Assembly (NCBI GenBank): GCA_948847595.1
Contig: CAQOGY010000004.1
Span: 124,001 to 188,000 of the forward strand
DNA length: 64,000 nt
Direction of reading: 5' to 3'
DNA from: an uncultured Bacteroides sp.
Lineage (GTDB): Bacteria > Bacteroidota > Bacteroidia > Bacteroidales > Bacteroidaceae
The translations under genes and the position numbers were made by a program. Positions 43,392-52,436 of the stretch are shown one piece after another. The notes beneath the pieces were generated by a model that did not search any database, was not told the origin of the DNA, and saw nothing but the letters and a program-made list of their open reading frames with translations. The first letter of the stretch is position 1; the number at the start of each line of letters is the position of its first letter.

Positions 43392-44048
43392 ATGATAAAA
43401 TTAGAAGGAATAACCAAGAGTTTTGGTTCTTTGCAGGTGCTGAAAGGCATTGACCTGGAAATCAATAAAGGTGAGATCGTCAGTATCGTAGGACCTAGCG
43501 GAGCCGGAAAAACGACTCTCTTACAGATCATGGGAACGCTTGACGAACCGGATGCGGGCACGGTGGCGATTGACGGAACGGTAGTCAGCCGGATGAAGGA
43601 GAAAGAACTGTCCGCTTTCCGCAATAAGAATATCGGTTTTGTGTTTCAGTTTCATCAGCTTCTGCCGGAGTTTACCGCGTTGGAGAATGTGATGATCCCC
43701 GCATTTATCGCCGGAGTATCGTCTAAGGAAGCAAACGAACGTGCTATGGAGATACTGGCTTTCATGGGACTCACCGACCGTGCTTCCCATAAGCCGAACG
43801 AACTGTCGGGAGGAGAGAAGCAACGGGTGGCCGTAGCACGTGCCTTGATTAACCATCCGGCAGTCATCCTTGCGGACGAACCTTCCGGAAGTCTCGATAC
43901 ACATAATAAAGAAGATTTACACCAATTGTTCTTCGACCTGAGGGACCGGTTGGGACAGACTTTCGTCATCGTTACCCATGATGAAGGACTGGCCAAAATC
44001 ACCGATAGAACGGTACATATGGTGGATGGCACAATTAAAAAAGATTAA
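43392..44048 (+). CDS. lolD: LolD-type ABC ATPase
   Basis: 218 residues with Walker A VGPSGAGKTTLLQI, signature LSGGEKQRVAVARAL and Walker B VILADEPSGSLD. NIGFVFQFHQLLPEFTALENV is characteristic of the MacB/LolD group. LolD drives release of lipoproteins from the inner membrane toward the outer membrane. No LolC/E permease is adjacent, so the assignment rests on sequence; a MacB-type role is the alternative. A strong terminator follows. Confidence 0.85.
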   Translation: MIKLEGITKSFGSLQVLKGIDLEINKGEIVSIVGPSGAGKTTLLQIMGTLDEPDAGTVAIDGTVVSRMKEKELSAFRNKNIGFVFQFHQLLPEFTALENVMIPAFIAGVSSKEANERAMEILAFMGLTDRASHKPNELSGGEKQRVAVARALINHPAVILADEPSGSLDTHNKEDLHQLFFDLRDRLGQTFVIVTHDEGLAKITDRTVHMVDGTIKKD

Positions 44049-44187
44049 TAAGGAAACCAAACTTCTAAAAATGGATACCAAATCACTAGAAGATTGTGTG
44101 AGTTCAATCTTTTAGCTATATATTTATAGTCGCTTCTCTACGTAAGTCTGTGAAGATGTCAGTAGAGTGTTTGTTTTGTTTGTGTGT

Positions 44188-44228
44188 GATGCATTCTTGT
44201 CTGGTGTGATAGGAATGCATCTTTTTTT
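44188..44228 (+). terminator. Rho-independent terminator after the antiporter-tcdA-lolD operon
   Basis: GATGCATTC (44188-44196) pairs with GAATGCATC (44213-44221), followed by seven T. It lies between convergent genes. The 44049-44187 stretch before it contains only a chance-like 14-codon ORF at 44071. Confidence 0.9.
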
Positions 44229-44250
44229 ATATATCACAACAAATACGATT

Positions 44251-45180
44251 CTAGTCGTAACAAACATAAGGCGCCATTCGTTCGAAATCTGCGGGTGTGA
44301 ATTCCTCGTAAAGCATCAGTTGTTTCAAGTCTCTTACTTTCCCCTTCTTCTTCCGGTACTCTGCAATGACCTTGGCTTGATAATAGCTGATGTACGGATG
44401 ATGCATCATTCGCTCTACACTTGCCTTATTGATGTTGATCCGGTGAATCTTTCCGGCATCCACGGAGAACCACGAACGGAGTTTTTCCGCTTTTAACCGA
44501 ATCTCCCCTAACTGTTCTATTTGATAGAATCCTCCCAATAACCGGCGACGGTTTACAATCGATCGGGCAATCCGGCTTCCGATCCCCGGAATCTTTTTAA
44601 GTTCGGTGGTATCCGCCTGATTAAGGTCGATGATAGTGCCCGGCGGGTATTTCATTAAAGTATCATATGGGGCAGTCGCTTGTACTACTAATATCCGGCT
44701 GGTATCTTGAAGGACCGGTGTTTCGGCAATGCGTATATACGGTTGAAGAGTCCGGTATTGTTCTTCCGTCAGCCCGTATATTTTCCGAAAGTCTTCCGGA
44801 CGTCGGAATCTGCCTTGCTTTCTGCGGTATCGCAGAATATTACCTGCCATCCAGGGAGGCAAGCCGAGACTGAGGAAAGTGGCGGAGTCGGCGGTATTCG
44901 GATCGAACGCTGTCGGTCTGATTTCTTTTTTCGGATAGGCGGGCGATGAATACTTGTCTCTGTAAACCGGATATTTCTTGTTCTGCTTTACTTCTTTTAT
45001 GGAAGAGATAAATTCATTATATTCCTTTTCGGATTTCTCCTGTTCAGCCGGGTCGGTTTTCTCCGGTCCGGAGAAAGCTTGCAAGAGTGCGGGGATTGTG
45101 TATACCCCTATAATAAGAACGACAAGGACGATAATGCCTTGTCGTTCGGTTTTAGTAAAATAAAAAAAGTCTTTCCACAT
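44251..45180 (-). CDS. ComEA-like helix-hairpin-helix membrane protein
   Basis: 309 residues. One N-terminal membrane segment (QGIIVLVVLIIGVYTIPALL) follows a short cytoplasmic start. Three helix-hairpin-helix modules follow: FDPNTADSATFLSLGLPPWM, IDLNQADTTELKKIPGIGSR and ININKASVERMMHHPYISYY. ComEA-type proteins bind double-stranded DNA outside the inner membrane, so a DNA-binding role is plausible. No other competence genes are nearby. Its start overlaps the NSS symporter stop by 1 nt. Confidence 0.87.
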   Translation of the reverse strand: MWKDFFYFTKTERQGIIVLVVLIIGVYTIPALLQAFSGPEKTDPAEQEKSEKEYNEFISSIKEVKQNKKYPVYRDKYSSPAYPKKEIRPTAFDPNTADSATFLSLGLPPWMAGNILRYRRKQGRFRRPEDFRKIYGLTEEQYRTLQPYIRIAETPVLQDTSRILVVQATAPYDTLMKYPPGTIIDLNQADTTELKKIPGIGSRIARSIVNRRRLLGGFYQIEQLGEIRLKAEKLRSWFSVDAGKIHRININKASVERMMHHPYISYYQAKVIAEYRKKKGKVRDLKQLMLYEEFTPADFERMAPYVCYD

Positions 45181-46550
45181 TATAGTTTGATAAGTCCCAA
45201 CTCATTGATAAAGATCAGAGAGATGGCAATCGGTGCGATATATCTTAATATAAAGATGATCAGTTTGTATACGGGAACTTTCAGCGAACCGTCATTGGTG
45301 ATCTCCGACCAGACAATCTTTTTGTCGAGATACCATCCGGTAAAGATAGAAACACACAGACCGCCGAGTGTCAGCATGATCTTCGCTGTGACAAAGTCGA
45401 ACAAGTCAAAGATTCCCAGTCCGAAGATGGTGAATCCTTTCATCACTCCGAGCGACAATGAACAAAGGATACCTAGGGTGATACATCCTCCGGTCACCAG
45501 TCTGGCTGCCTTGCCGCGTGTGAAGTTGAATTCTTCGTGCAGATAAGCGGTGACCACTTCGTGCAGGGAAATGGTGGAAGTCAGCGCTGCCATGGCAAGC
45601 AATACGTAAAACATGACGGAGAAGATATAGGCCAATATCGGTACTCCGCTGAATGCCTGCTGGAATACATTGGGCAGTGTGATAAAGATAAGGCTCGGAC
45701 CCGCGTCCGGTTGTATCCCTACAGAGAATGCGGCCGGAAAGATAATGAAGCCTGCCAATACTGCTACAAACGTGTCTATAATCCCTACGCTGAATGCTGT
45801 CTTGGTCAGATTGGTTTCTTTGCTGAAATAAGAAGCGTAGGTGCAGAGACATCCCATCCCCAGACTAAGGGAGAAGAAAGCCTGTCCCATCGCACTCAGA
45901 AATACATTTCCGTCCACCTTGCTGAAATCCGGTTTCAGCAGAAACTCGATACCCGCACCAGCTCCCGGCAGGGTAACCGAACAGATTACAAGTATCAATA
46001 TAATAATGAACAGAGTCGGCATCATGATCTTGGAAGATTTCTCGATACCTTTCTCCACACCTTTGACAATAATAAAATGAGTAACCAACAGAAACAGAAC
46101 CAACCACAAGACCGGTCGCCACGGACTGCTGGAGAACTGCTGGAAGGAAGAGATGAATTCTGTGGGAGTCTTACCCGTAAAGCCGTTCGTAAGAGCTTCA
46201 TACACATACTCCAGCGTCCATCCTGCCACTACGGAATAATAACTGAGAATCAGAAAAGCTGCGAGGACTCCCATGCGTCCCACCCAGCGCCAATGAGTGC
46301 CGGGAGCTAATTTCTGATAGGCTCCCGCTGTATTTGCCCTCGAACGGCGTCCGATTAGGAATTCGGCAATCAAAATGGGAAGTCCCAAAAGAAAAACGCA
46401 TCCTAAATAGATCAGTATAAAGGCTGCGCCACCGTGATTACCCGTTTCATAGGGAAATCTCCAGATGTTTCCCAATCCTACTGCCGAGCCGGCGGAAGCA
46501 AGTATTACGCCTAATTTACTTCCGAAGTTCGCTCTATCAATTTTCGTCAT
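45180..46550 (-). CDS. Sodium-dependent neurotransmitter-symporter family transporter
   Basis: 456 residues with about 11-12 membrane segments. FGSKLGVILASAGSAVGLGNIWRFPYETGNHGG is the NSS/SNF signature (LeuT type), including the unwound TM1 region. SFFMS-like TM6 residues appear in SAMGQAFFSLSLGMGCLCTY. Family members import amino acids with Na+. The substrate is unknown. Promoter at 46600-46607. Confidence 0.93.
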   Translation of the reverse strand: MTKIDRANFGSKLGVILASAGSAVGLGNIWRFPYETGNHGGAAFILIYLGCVFLLGLPILIAEFLIGRRSRANTAGAYQKLAPGTHWRWVGRMGVLAAFLILSYYSVVAGWTLEYVYEALTNGFTGKTPTEFISSFQQFSSSPWRPVLWLVLFLLVTHFIIVKGVEKGIEKSSKIMMPTLFIIILILVICSVTLPGAGAGIEFLLKPDFSKVDGNVFLSAMGQAFFSLSLGMGCLCTYASYFSKETNLTKTAFSVGIIDTFVAVLAGFIIFPAAFSVGIQPDAGPSLIFITLPNVFQQAFSGVPILAYIFSVMFYVLLAMAALTSTISLHEVVTAYLHEEFNFTRGKAARLVTGGCITLGILCSLSLGVMKGFTIFGLGIFDLFDFVTAKIMLTLGGLCVSIFTGWYLDKKIVWSEITNDGSLKVPVYKLIIFILRYIAPIAISLIFINELGLIKL

Positions 46551-46599
46551 AAATCTTGTTTTGTCTTACAAATCGTTATAAAATGTACGTATTAAAATG

Positions 46600-46627
46600 C
46601 AAATATAGAAAATGATAGTTATATTTG
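46600..46627. promoter_or_regulatory. Divergent promoters for the NSS symporter and VanZ gene
   Basis: Minus strand TATATTTG (46600-46607) for the symporter and plus strand TATATTTG (46620-46627) for vanZ, only 12 bp apart. Both match TAnnTTTG. Polymerases could not easily occupy both at once. Confidence 0.55.
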
Positions 46628-46653
46628 TACCGGAATCGTAATTTTATTTAGAT

Positions 46654-47046
46654 ATGCTATCTTATATTAAGAAATATCCTATTTCACTTTTTATCATCTT
46701 AACTGTGATTTATCTGTCTTTCTTCAAACCTCCTAAAACGGACTTGAATGAAATCCCTAACTTAGATAAATTAGTTCACATCTGTATGTACTTTGGTATG
46801 TCAGGTATGTTATGGCTGGAATTTCTGCGGGCGCATCGTCGTGATGACGCACCGTTATGGCACGCATGGGTAGGGGCATTCCTCTGTCCCATACTGTTCA
46901 GCGGCTGTGTGGAATTGCTGCAAGAATATTGCACGACTTATCGGGGAGGAGACTGGCTGGACTTTGCCGCCAACTCGGTGGGTGCCATCCTTGCCAGTTT
47001 AGTGGCTTATTATGTGGTTCGTCCGCGAATGATGAGAAGGGAATAG
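46654..47046 (+). CDS. VanZ-family membrane protein
   Basis: 130 residues with about four membrane segments. The start YPISLFIILTVIYLSFFKPP, then IPNLDKLVHICMYFGMSGML and CVELLQEYCTTYRGGDWLDF, match the VanZ-like family. Function is unclear; VanZ gives low-level teicoplanin resistance in enterococci, but distant homologues are common in Bacteroidetes. Single gene, convergent with murF across a repeat array. Confidence 0.87.
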   Translation: MLSYIKKYPISLFIILTVIYLSFFKPPKTDLNEIPNLDKLVHICMYFGMSGMLWLEFLRAHRRDDAPLWHAWVGAFLCPILFSGCVELLQEYCTTYRGGDWLDFAANSVGAILASLVAYYVVRPRMMRRE

Positions 47047-47077
47047 AAGACTGTAGTAATGCATAATCATACTCATG

Positions 47078-47187
47078 CCTATGAGAAAAAATTCTCATTG
47101 CAGTGAGAAAATATTCTCATAGGCATGAGTATTTTTTCTCATCGTGGTGAGAATTTTTTTTCAAAGGCATGAGAATACTTTGAGAAA
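47078..47187. repeat. 22-bp-period palindromic repeat array C
   Basis: Five units with TGAG at 47082, 47104, 47126, 47148 and 47170, exactly 22 bp apart. The first two are full palindromes (TGAGAAAAAATTCTCA, TGAGAAAATATTCTCA); later units keep TGAG and drift in the second arm. Linkers TAGGCA and AAGGCA resemble those of array B. It fills the gap between the convergent vanZ and murF genes and may also act as a terminator. Confidence 0.8.
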
Positions 47188-47199
47188 TTAACAGCGATA

Positions 47200-48498
47200 T
47201 TATAGATAATCTACAACCGAACTGAGTTTAATTCCGTTGGACCCTTTGATCAGGATAGTGTATCCTTTCGGCTTGTCGGCCTCCAGTTCCTTTATTACTT
47301 CCTGTACGTTGGGATAGGTTTGGAAGGAGTGCTCTGCTGCTGCAAACTGATCTCCTACCAGCCATACTTTTTCGAACGCGCATTCTTTGAGGTAGTCTGC
47401 TATCTTCTGATGTTCGGCAGCGCTTTCGGCACCCAGTTCGCGCATATCACCAAGGATGAGCATTTTGTGAGGAACTTCCATGTTGCGGAAGTTCTGTAAG
47501 GCAGCCATCATGCTGGTCGGATTGGCGTTGTATGCGTCGATGATCAGTGTGTTATCGTCCGTTTTCTTTAGTTGCGAGCGGTTGTTCTGTGGTGTATATC
47601 CGGCTAAGGCTTCGTTGATCTTTGCATCTTCCACTCCGAAGAAGCGACCGATGGTGATGGCAGCCAGTGCATTGGGGAAGTTGTATTCTCCGATCAGTTG
47701 CGTCTGAACCTGATAGGATTTACCATCCTTGCCCGCTTTCCATTCGAAAGTGAGATAAGGGGAGTTGCCGGTGATTCGTCCGTTTACGTAAAGGTCATCT
47801 TCGGTGCCGTAAGGGATCAGGTTCAGTCCTTCGGCAATGTTCATCAGATAAGCATTGTCGTGATGGATAAAGACGGTAGAACCTTCTTTCTTACGGAGAA
47901 AGTCATAAAGTTCTCCTTTGGTTTTTATCACACCTTCGAAAGAACCGAAGCCTTCCAAATGGGCTTTGCCTACATTGGTGATGATACCGCAGTCCGGCTC
48001 TACGATTTCGCTGAGGAATTTGATTTCTCCCGGATGATTGGCGCCCATCTCGATGACGGCAAGGTCGTGTTCCGCTTTCAGGCGGAGCAGGGTAGAGGGC
48101 ACGCCGATGTGGTTGTTCAGATTACCTAGCGTATAAAGAATGTTGTGGCTCTGAGAGAGTACGGCGGAGATCAGTTCCTTCGTAGTCGTCTTGCCGTTGG
48201 TACCAGTGATACCGATTACTCGTGTACCCAGCTGGCGGCGGTGGTAATTGGCAAGCTGCTGCAATGTTTGCAGGCAGTCGTCTACGAGTATATATCGTTG
48301 ATCGCCTTCAATCGCGTATTCGGATTCGTCGATGACAGCATAGGCGCAACCGGTTTCCAATGCTTTTCCGGCAAAAGCGTTTCCATTGAATGACTCGCCT
48401 TTCAGAGCGATAAACAGTGATCCTTCAGGACAGTTCCGACTATCGGTCGTCACTAATTGGCAATCCAGAAATATCTGGTAAAGAGCAGAAAGTTTCAT
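47200..48498 (-). CDS. murF: UDP-MurNAc-tripeptide:D-Ala-D-Ala ligase
   Basis: 432 residues. It adds D-Ala-D-Ala to UDP-MurNAc-tripeptide in the cytoplasm. The ATP loop is VIGITGTNGKTTTKELISAV; MurF-type landmarks are VTTDSRNCPEGSLFIALKGE, LGNLNNHIGVPSTLLRL, VIEMGANHPGEI and IDAYNANPTSMMAAL. The frame runs up to 48528, but that codon falls inside the -7 box (48526-48533). The Met at 48498 (MKLSALYQIFLD) is therefore the likely start. It stands apart from the main mur/dcw cluster. Confidence 0.96.
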   Translation of the reverse strand: MKLSALYQIFLDCQLVTTDSRNCPEGSLFIALKGESFNGNAFAGKALETGCAYAVIDESEYAIEGDQRYILVDDCLQTLQQLANYHRRQLGTRVIGITGTNGKTTTKELISAVLSQSHNILYTLGNLNNHIGVPSTLLRLKAEHDLAVIEMGANHPGEIKFLSEIVEPDCGIITNVGKAHLEGFGSFEGVIKTKGELYDFLRKKEGSTVFIHHDNAYLMNIAEGLNLIPYGTEDDLYVNGRITGNSPYLTFEWKAGKDGKSYQVQTQLIGEYNFPNALAAITIGRFFGVEDAKINEALAGYTPQNNRSQLKKTDDNTLIIDAYNANPTSMMAALQNFRNMEVPHKMLILGDMRELGAESAAEHQKIADYLKECAFEKVWLVGDQFAAAEHSFQTYPNVQEVIKELEADKPKGYTILIKGSNGIKLSSVVDYL

Positions 48499-48525
48499 AG
48501 CCTGAGCTTTTATTTTTAAATGTTG

Positions 48526-48533
48526 CAAAGATA
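48526..48533 (-). promoter_or_regulatory. Promoter -7 box for murF
   Basis: The minus strand reads TATCTTTG (TAnnTTTG), 28 nt before the 48498 start. It overlaps the longer possible start codon at 48528 and so decides the start. Confidence 0.6.
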
Positions 48534-48572
48534 GGCTATTCTTTCGGATTTGGTATCGGTCAGAAGCGTTTT

Positions 48573-50588
48573 TTACTCAGCATATACCAAAGGAAGAGTC
48601 AGCACCATCCGGCACCCGTCCGTATAGGATGAATCGATGTGGAGGCTGCCTCCTAACTTTTCGGCAATCGTCCGGCTGATCGACAGTCCGAGGCCCGTGC
48701 CCTGTGAGAAGGAGTTCATTTTGTAGAAGCGTTCGAATACTTTTTCCTGTTTCTCCTTAGGGATTCCTATACCGGTGTCGGTAACGCTGATCTCGAGTTT
48801 CTTTTCTGCTTCCAATACCGAATAAGTCAGTTCGATGCTGCCATGAGTCGTGAATTTGATCGCATTGTGTGCCAGATTGGCAAGTAACTGCGAAATGCGT
48901 TCCGGATTGCTGAGTATGATTAGTTTTTCCCTTTCCGGTTTGAAAAGGAATTCGACTGTGTCTTGTTTCTGCATTTTAGCTACTTCGATAGATAGCTGGC
49001 AGATCATATTGATATCCGTTTGGATATTTGTAGGGAGCTTGTTATATTGGTCGAGCTCCGACAATGCGAGCACATCGGTCACGAGTCGAAGCAGATCGTC
49101 CGTGTTGGCTTTGATGATGTTGACGAATTCTTTCGTTTCCTCATTGCCGTAGTGGTCACTTAATACTTGTGAGAAGCCTATGATCGAATTGAGCGGTGTC
49201 CGTATTTCGTGAGACATACTCTGAATAAAAGTCGTTTTCATCTGGCTGGTCGCTTCTGCCTGATCTCTGGCTTTGCGCAGTTCTTCTCTCGAATAAGTCA
49301 GTTCTTCGTTCTTATTTCTTAATTCACTTTCCGAGGCCTTCAGCCTCCGGTTCAGACGGCTTTCCCGATATAAGAACAAGAAGAGGATGGCTAACAGGAT
49401 GATCAATGAAAAAATCAGCGTCGTTTTATTGCTCAACTCCTTTTCTTTTGTCCGAAGCATTAATTCCTTTTTCTCCGCATTGAGCTTTTCTACATTTAGC
49501 AGCGTGGCATATTCGCTGCTCGCCAGTTGTTCATTGGCTATTTTCAAAGAATCGTCTACTTCAATATACTTTTTCAGAAATTTCACCGCTTCATCCGGTC
49601 TGCCCATCTGTCTGTAGATTTCTCCTTTGAGGCGGTATTGTCCGCTGCTCATGGCGTACTCATTCAGCCGTTGCTCTTCGGTTTTCTGCTTCTCGACAGC
49701 TTCCAGTGCCTTGACGAACTGTTTGCTGCGCTGGTAGTAGAAAGCCTCTGTGCGGTAAAACCTTTTTTTGAGTGAGTCCAGCCTTTTGTCCTGGTCGAAC
49801 AGTTCCCTGCATTCTTTCAGCATCTTCTCCGCTGCTGAGAAATCTTTAAATTCACTGTAATACTCTACGTATGTCAGCTTTGCCAGTATTTTATGGCTGG
49901 CGGAGTTGGCTGTTTTTACTGCTTTTTCCAGTGCTTCCAGCGCTGGTTCCGGCTGATGATGCGTAATGTAGTAATTGGCAAGTTGAGCGTAAGTATTACT
50001 GATATTATAGTTTTCTAATTTGTATTTTTCGGTCAGTTCGATTTCTTTCACGCGCCATTCGGACGCCATGACATCAAAGTTCTTGATTGTGTAAATCTGC
50101 GACATGATGTTGTAGCAGTACATGAGTCCGGTCTTGTTGTCCTCGGCTTGTGCCTCTTTCAGCACTTTTTCGGCTTCATAGAGGGCGATGTTACTCCTTC
50201 CGGTTTTCAGGTAATATAGGATCAGCCGGTTGGCCCAGGCGAAATAGTAGTACTTGGACTGCTGTATTTCTTTAGCGAATTGTTTTACCTTATTGGTATA
50301 AAAAATGATGCTGTCTTCATTATTGGCCTGGTAATAATAATAGTCCAGCCGGGTGGAGAGAGCTACCGCCTGCATCCGCTGGTCGTTTTGTCCGCTAGCC
50401 ATACGGAACAGCGTATCGGACATACTCAGCACGACCGGTTCCAGCAAATGTTCCTGGCAACGCTGATAGTAGGCATACAAAGAGGAATCAACGTTATAAA
50501 CTTCAGCTTCTTTCTGGGCTTTTGCAGGAATAACGATGAACAAAAAAGAGACAAGGTATCCTAAGATAATTCGGGACAATCGGCTCAT
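48573..50588 (-). CDS. TPR-containing sensor histidine kinase
   Basis: 671 residues. The signal segment (RIILGYLVSFLFIVIPAKA) leads to a periplasmic region of TPR-like helices (about 40-380; SKYYYFAWANRLILYYLKTG). One membrane helix (389-408) and a coiled coil follow. The HisKA domain has the phospho-acceptor His460 (FIQSMSHEIRTPLNSIIGFS). The ATPase domain has the N-box LLANLAHNAIKFTTHG and the G-boxes DTGIGIPKEKQ and GTGLGLSIS. No receiver domain or response regulator gene is adjacent, so its partner lies elsewhere. The signal is unknown. Confidence 0.92.
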   Translation of the reverse strand: MSRLSRIILGYLVSFLFIVIPAKAQKEAEVYNVDSSLYAYYQRCQEHLLEPVVLSMSDTLFRMASGQNDQRMQAVALSTRLDYYYYQANNEDSIIFYTNKVKQFAKEIQQSKYYYFAWANRLILYYLKTGRSNIALYEAEKVLKEAQAEDNKTGLMYCYNIMSQIYTIKNFDVMASEWRVKEIELTEKYKLENYNISNTYAQLANYYITHHQPEPALEALEKAVKTANSASHKILAKLTYVEYYSEFKDFSAAEKMLKECRELFDQDKRLDSLKKRFYRTEAFYYQRSKQFVKALEAVEKQKTEEQRLNEYAMSSGQYRLKGEIYRQMGRPDEAVKFLKKYIEVDDSLKIANEQLASSEYATLLNVEKLNAEKKELMLRTKEKELSNKTTLIFSLIILLAILFLFLYRESRLNRRLKASESELRNKNEELTYSREELRKARDQAEATSQMKTTFIQSMSHEIRTPLNSIIGFSQVLSDHYGNEETKEFVNIIKANTDDLLRLVTDVLALSELDQYNKLPTNIQTDINMICQLSIEVAKMQKQDTVEFLFKPEREKLIILSNPERISQLLANLAHNAIKFTTHGSIELTYSVLEAEKKLEISVTDTGIGIPKEKQEKVFERFYKMNSFSQGTGLGLSISRTIAEKLGGSLHIDSSYTDGCRMVLTLPLVYAE

Positions 50589-50628
50589 GGTATTCGTTTT
50601 CGGTAGTTCTATTGATTGCTATTGATTG

Positions 50629-50636
50629 CAAATATA
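50629..50636 (-). promoter_or_regulatory. Promoter -7 box for the TPR histidine kinase
   Basis: The minus strand reads TATATTTG, 41 nt before the kinase start. A tandem 10-bp repeat (ATTGATTGCT) lies at 50611-50629, between box and gene. Confidence 0.5.
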
Positions 50637-50679
50637 CGTTTATTTCCTAATTTTAATACGAATACTTGCTTTTTTTATC

Positions 50680-50687
50680 TACATTTG
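50680..50687 (+). promoter_or_regulatory. Promoter -7 box for folP-cdaA
   Basis: TACATTTG matches TAnnTTTG, 29 nt before folP. Confidence 0.6.
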
Positions 50688-50715
50688 CAACAGTCTAACT
50701 GGAATATAATCAAGA

Positions 50716-51579
50716 ATGAAATTGATCTCTCCAACTTATATAAATGTGAAAGGACGTCTGCTCGATCTTGCTACTCCGCAAGTGATGGGTATTCTCAATG
50801 TGACACCCGATTCTTTTTATTCCGGCAGCCGGATGCAGACGCAGGAGGAAATTGCAGCGAGGGCACGGCAGATCATCGATGAAGGAGCCTCTATCATTGA
50901 TATCGGAGCTTACTCCTCGCGCCCGAACGCCGAACACATCACCGCCGAAGAAGAAATGAACCGCTTACGTACCGGACTGGAGATCGTAAACCGGAATCAT
51001 CCGGATGCTATCGTTTCGGTCGATACTTTCCGGGCGGATGTAGCCGAACAGTGTGTGGAGGAGTATGGCGTAGCTATCGTCAATGATATCGCTGCCGGTG
51101 AGATGGACAACCGGATGTTTGAGACTGTGGCCCGCCTGGGAGTGCCTTATATCATGATGCACATGCAGGGAACTCCCCAAAATATGCAGAAAGAACCCCA
51201 TTATGATAATTTGATGAAGGAAGTGTTCATGTACTTTGCTCGCAAGGTGCAACAACTTCGTGAATTGGGTCTGAAAGACATTATACTCGATCCGGGTTTT
51301 GGTTTTGGGAAGACACTGGAGCATAATTATGAGTTGATGGCTCACCTGGAAGAGTTCAGCATTTTCGAACTTCCACTGTTAGTCGGTGTTTCCCGGAAAT
51401 CAATGATTTATAAACTATTGGGAGGAACTCCGCAGGATTCATTGAATGGAACAACCGTACTGGATACCGTTGCGTTAATGAAAGGAGCGAACATTCTTCG
51501 GGTGCATGACGTGCGCGAAGCGGTGGAAGCCGTCCGGATTGTGGATAAACTGAGAACTGAGAGTGAATATGGCAAATGA
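50716..51579 (+). CDS. folP: Dihydropteroate synthase
   Basis: 287 residues. It joins p-aminobenzoate to the pterin pyrophosphate in folate synthesis and is the sulfonamide target. The first signature is PQVMGILNVTPDSFYSGSR, followed by ASIIDIGAYSSRPNAE, VDTFRADVAEQCVEEYG, MHMQGTPQNMQ and ILDPGFGFGKTLEHN. Full length. It lies 75 nt before the diadenylate cyclase gene, a pairing common in Bacteroidetes. Confidence 0.97.
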   Translation: MKLISPTYINVKGRLLDLATPQVMGILNVTPDSFYSGSRMQTQEEIAARARQIIDEGASIIDIGAYSSRPNAEHITAEEEMNRLRTGLEIVNRNHPDAIVSVDTFRADVAEQCVEEYGVAIVNDIAAGEMDNRMFETVARLGVPYIMMHMQGTPQNMQKEPHYDNLMKEVFMYFARKVQQLRELGLKDIILDPGFGFGKTLEHNYELMAHLEEFSIFELPLLVGVSRKSMIYKLLGGTPQDSLNGTTVLDTVALMKGANILRVHDVREAVEAVRIVDKLRTESEYGK

Positions 51580-51653
51580 TAGAATGGCATTATCCGTTGG
51601 TGATACTCTCTTGTCGTTTGTGAATTAATAACTTGTAATAAGTAATAAGTACC

Positions 51654-52418
51654 GTGTTTTTTGACGTTGGCATAAAAGATTTTATCGATGTACTGCTGGT
51701 CGCCCTTCTGTTGTACTACACCTACAAACTGATGAAGGCCTCCGGCTCTATCAAGGTTTTTACCGGCATTCTGGTTTTTATCCTGATCTGGCTGGTGGTC
51801 ACTCAGATTCTGGAGATGAAACTGCTGGGCTCCATATTCGATACCTTGATGAATGTGGGTGTGATTGCTTTGATCGTCCTTTTTCAGGATGAGATTCGTC
51901 GTTTCCTCTTGACGCTGGGCTCGCATCGGCATGTCAGTGCATTGGCGCATTTTTTCAGCGGGGCGAGGAAAGAAGCCTTGAAACATGATGATATCATGCC
52001 GGTGGTAATGGCTTGCCTGAGCATGGGAAAGCAGAAAGTAGGCGCATTGATTGTGATCGAGCATACCACTCCGCTGGATGAAGTGGTCCGTACGGGAGAA
52101 ATTATAGATGCGGCTATCAGCCAGCGTCTGATTGAGAATATATTTTTCAAGAACAGTCCTCTGCACGACGGAGCAATGGTTATCAGCAAAAAACGGATCA
52201 AAGCCGCAGGCTGTATCCTGCCAGTCTCTCACGACCTGAACATCCCGAAAGAACTGGGCTTGCGTCACCGTGCGGCTATGGGCATCTCGCAGAAATCGGA
52301 TGCGCACGCCATCATCGTCTCCGAAGAGACAGGAGCTATTTCTGTAGCTTATCGCGGACAATTCTATCTTCGTCTGAATGCCGAAGAACTGGAAAGTCTG
52401 CTGACAAAAGAAAACTGA
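51654..52418 (+). CDS. cdaA: Diadenylate cyclase (CdaA/DacA type)
   Basis: 254 residues. It makes cyclic di-AMP from two ATP. Three N-terminal membrane segments (FIDVLLVALLLYYTYKLM; VFTGILVFILIWLVVTQIL) precede the DisA_N domain. Catalytic motifs are NSPLHDGAMVI (DGA) and GLRHRAAMGIS (RHR). The start is GTG at 51654: the frame is closed 15 nt upstream, and this gives MFFDVGIKDFIDVLL, the usual family start. It is probably co-transcribed with folP. Confidence 0.94.
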   Translation: MFFDVGIKDFIDVLLVALLLYYTYKLMKASGSIKVFTGILVFILIWLVVTQILEMKLLGSIFDTLMNVGVIALIVLFQDEIRRFLLTLGSHRHVSALAHFFSGARKEALKHDDIMPVVMACLSMGKQKVGALIVIEHTTPLDEVVRTGEIIDAAISQRLIENIFFKNSPLHDGAMVISKKRIKAAGCILPVSHDLNIPKELGLRHRAAMGISQKSDAHAIIVSEETGAISVAYRGQFYLRLNAEELESLLTKEN

Positions 52419-52436
52419 AACTAAATATAAGTGAAC

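Noticed and set aside
44071..44115. 14-codon ORF after the LolD gene
   Set aside because: Too short, no conservation evidence; probably untranslated trailer before the terminator.
45537..46310. Plus-strand ORF (257 codons) opposite the NSS symporter
   Set aside because: The product is polar and low-complexity, lies fully within a convincing transporter gene and has no independent signals.
48499..48528. Longer murF start
   Set aside because: The start codon would lie inside the predicted -7 box of the promoter, so it could not be in the transcript.
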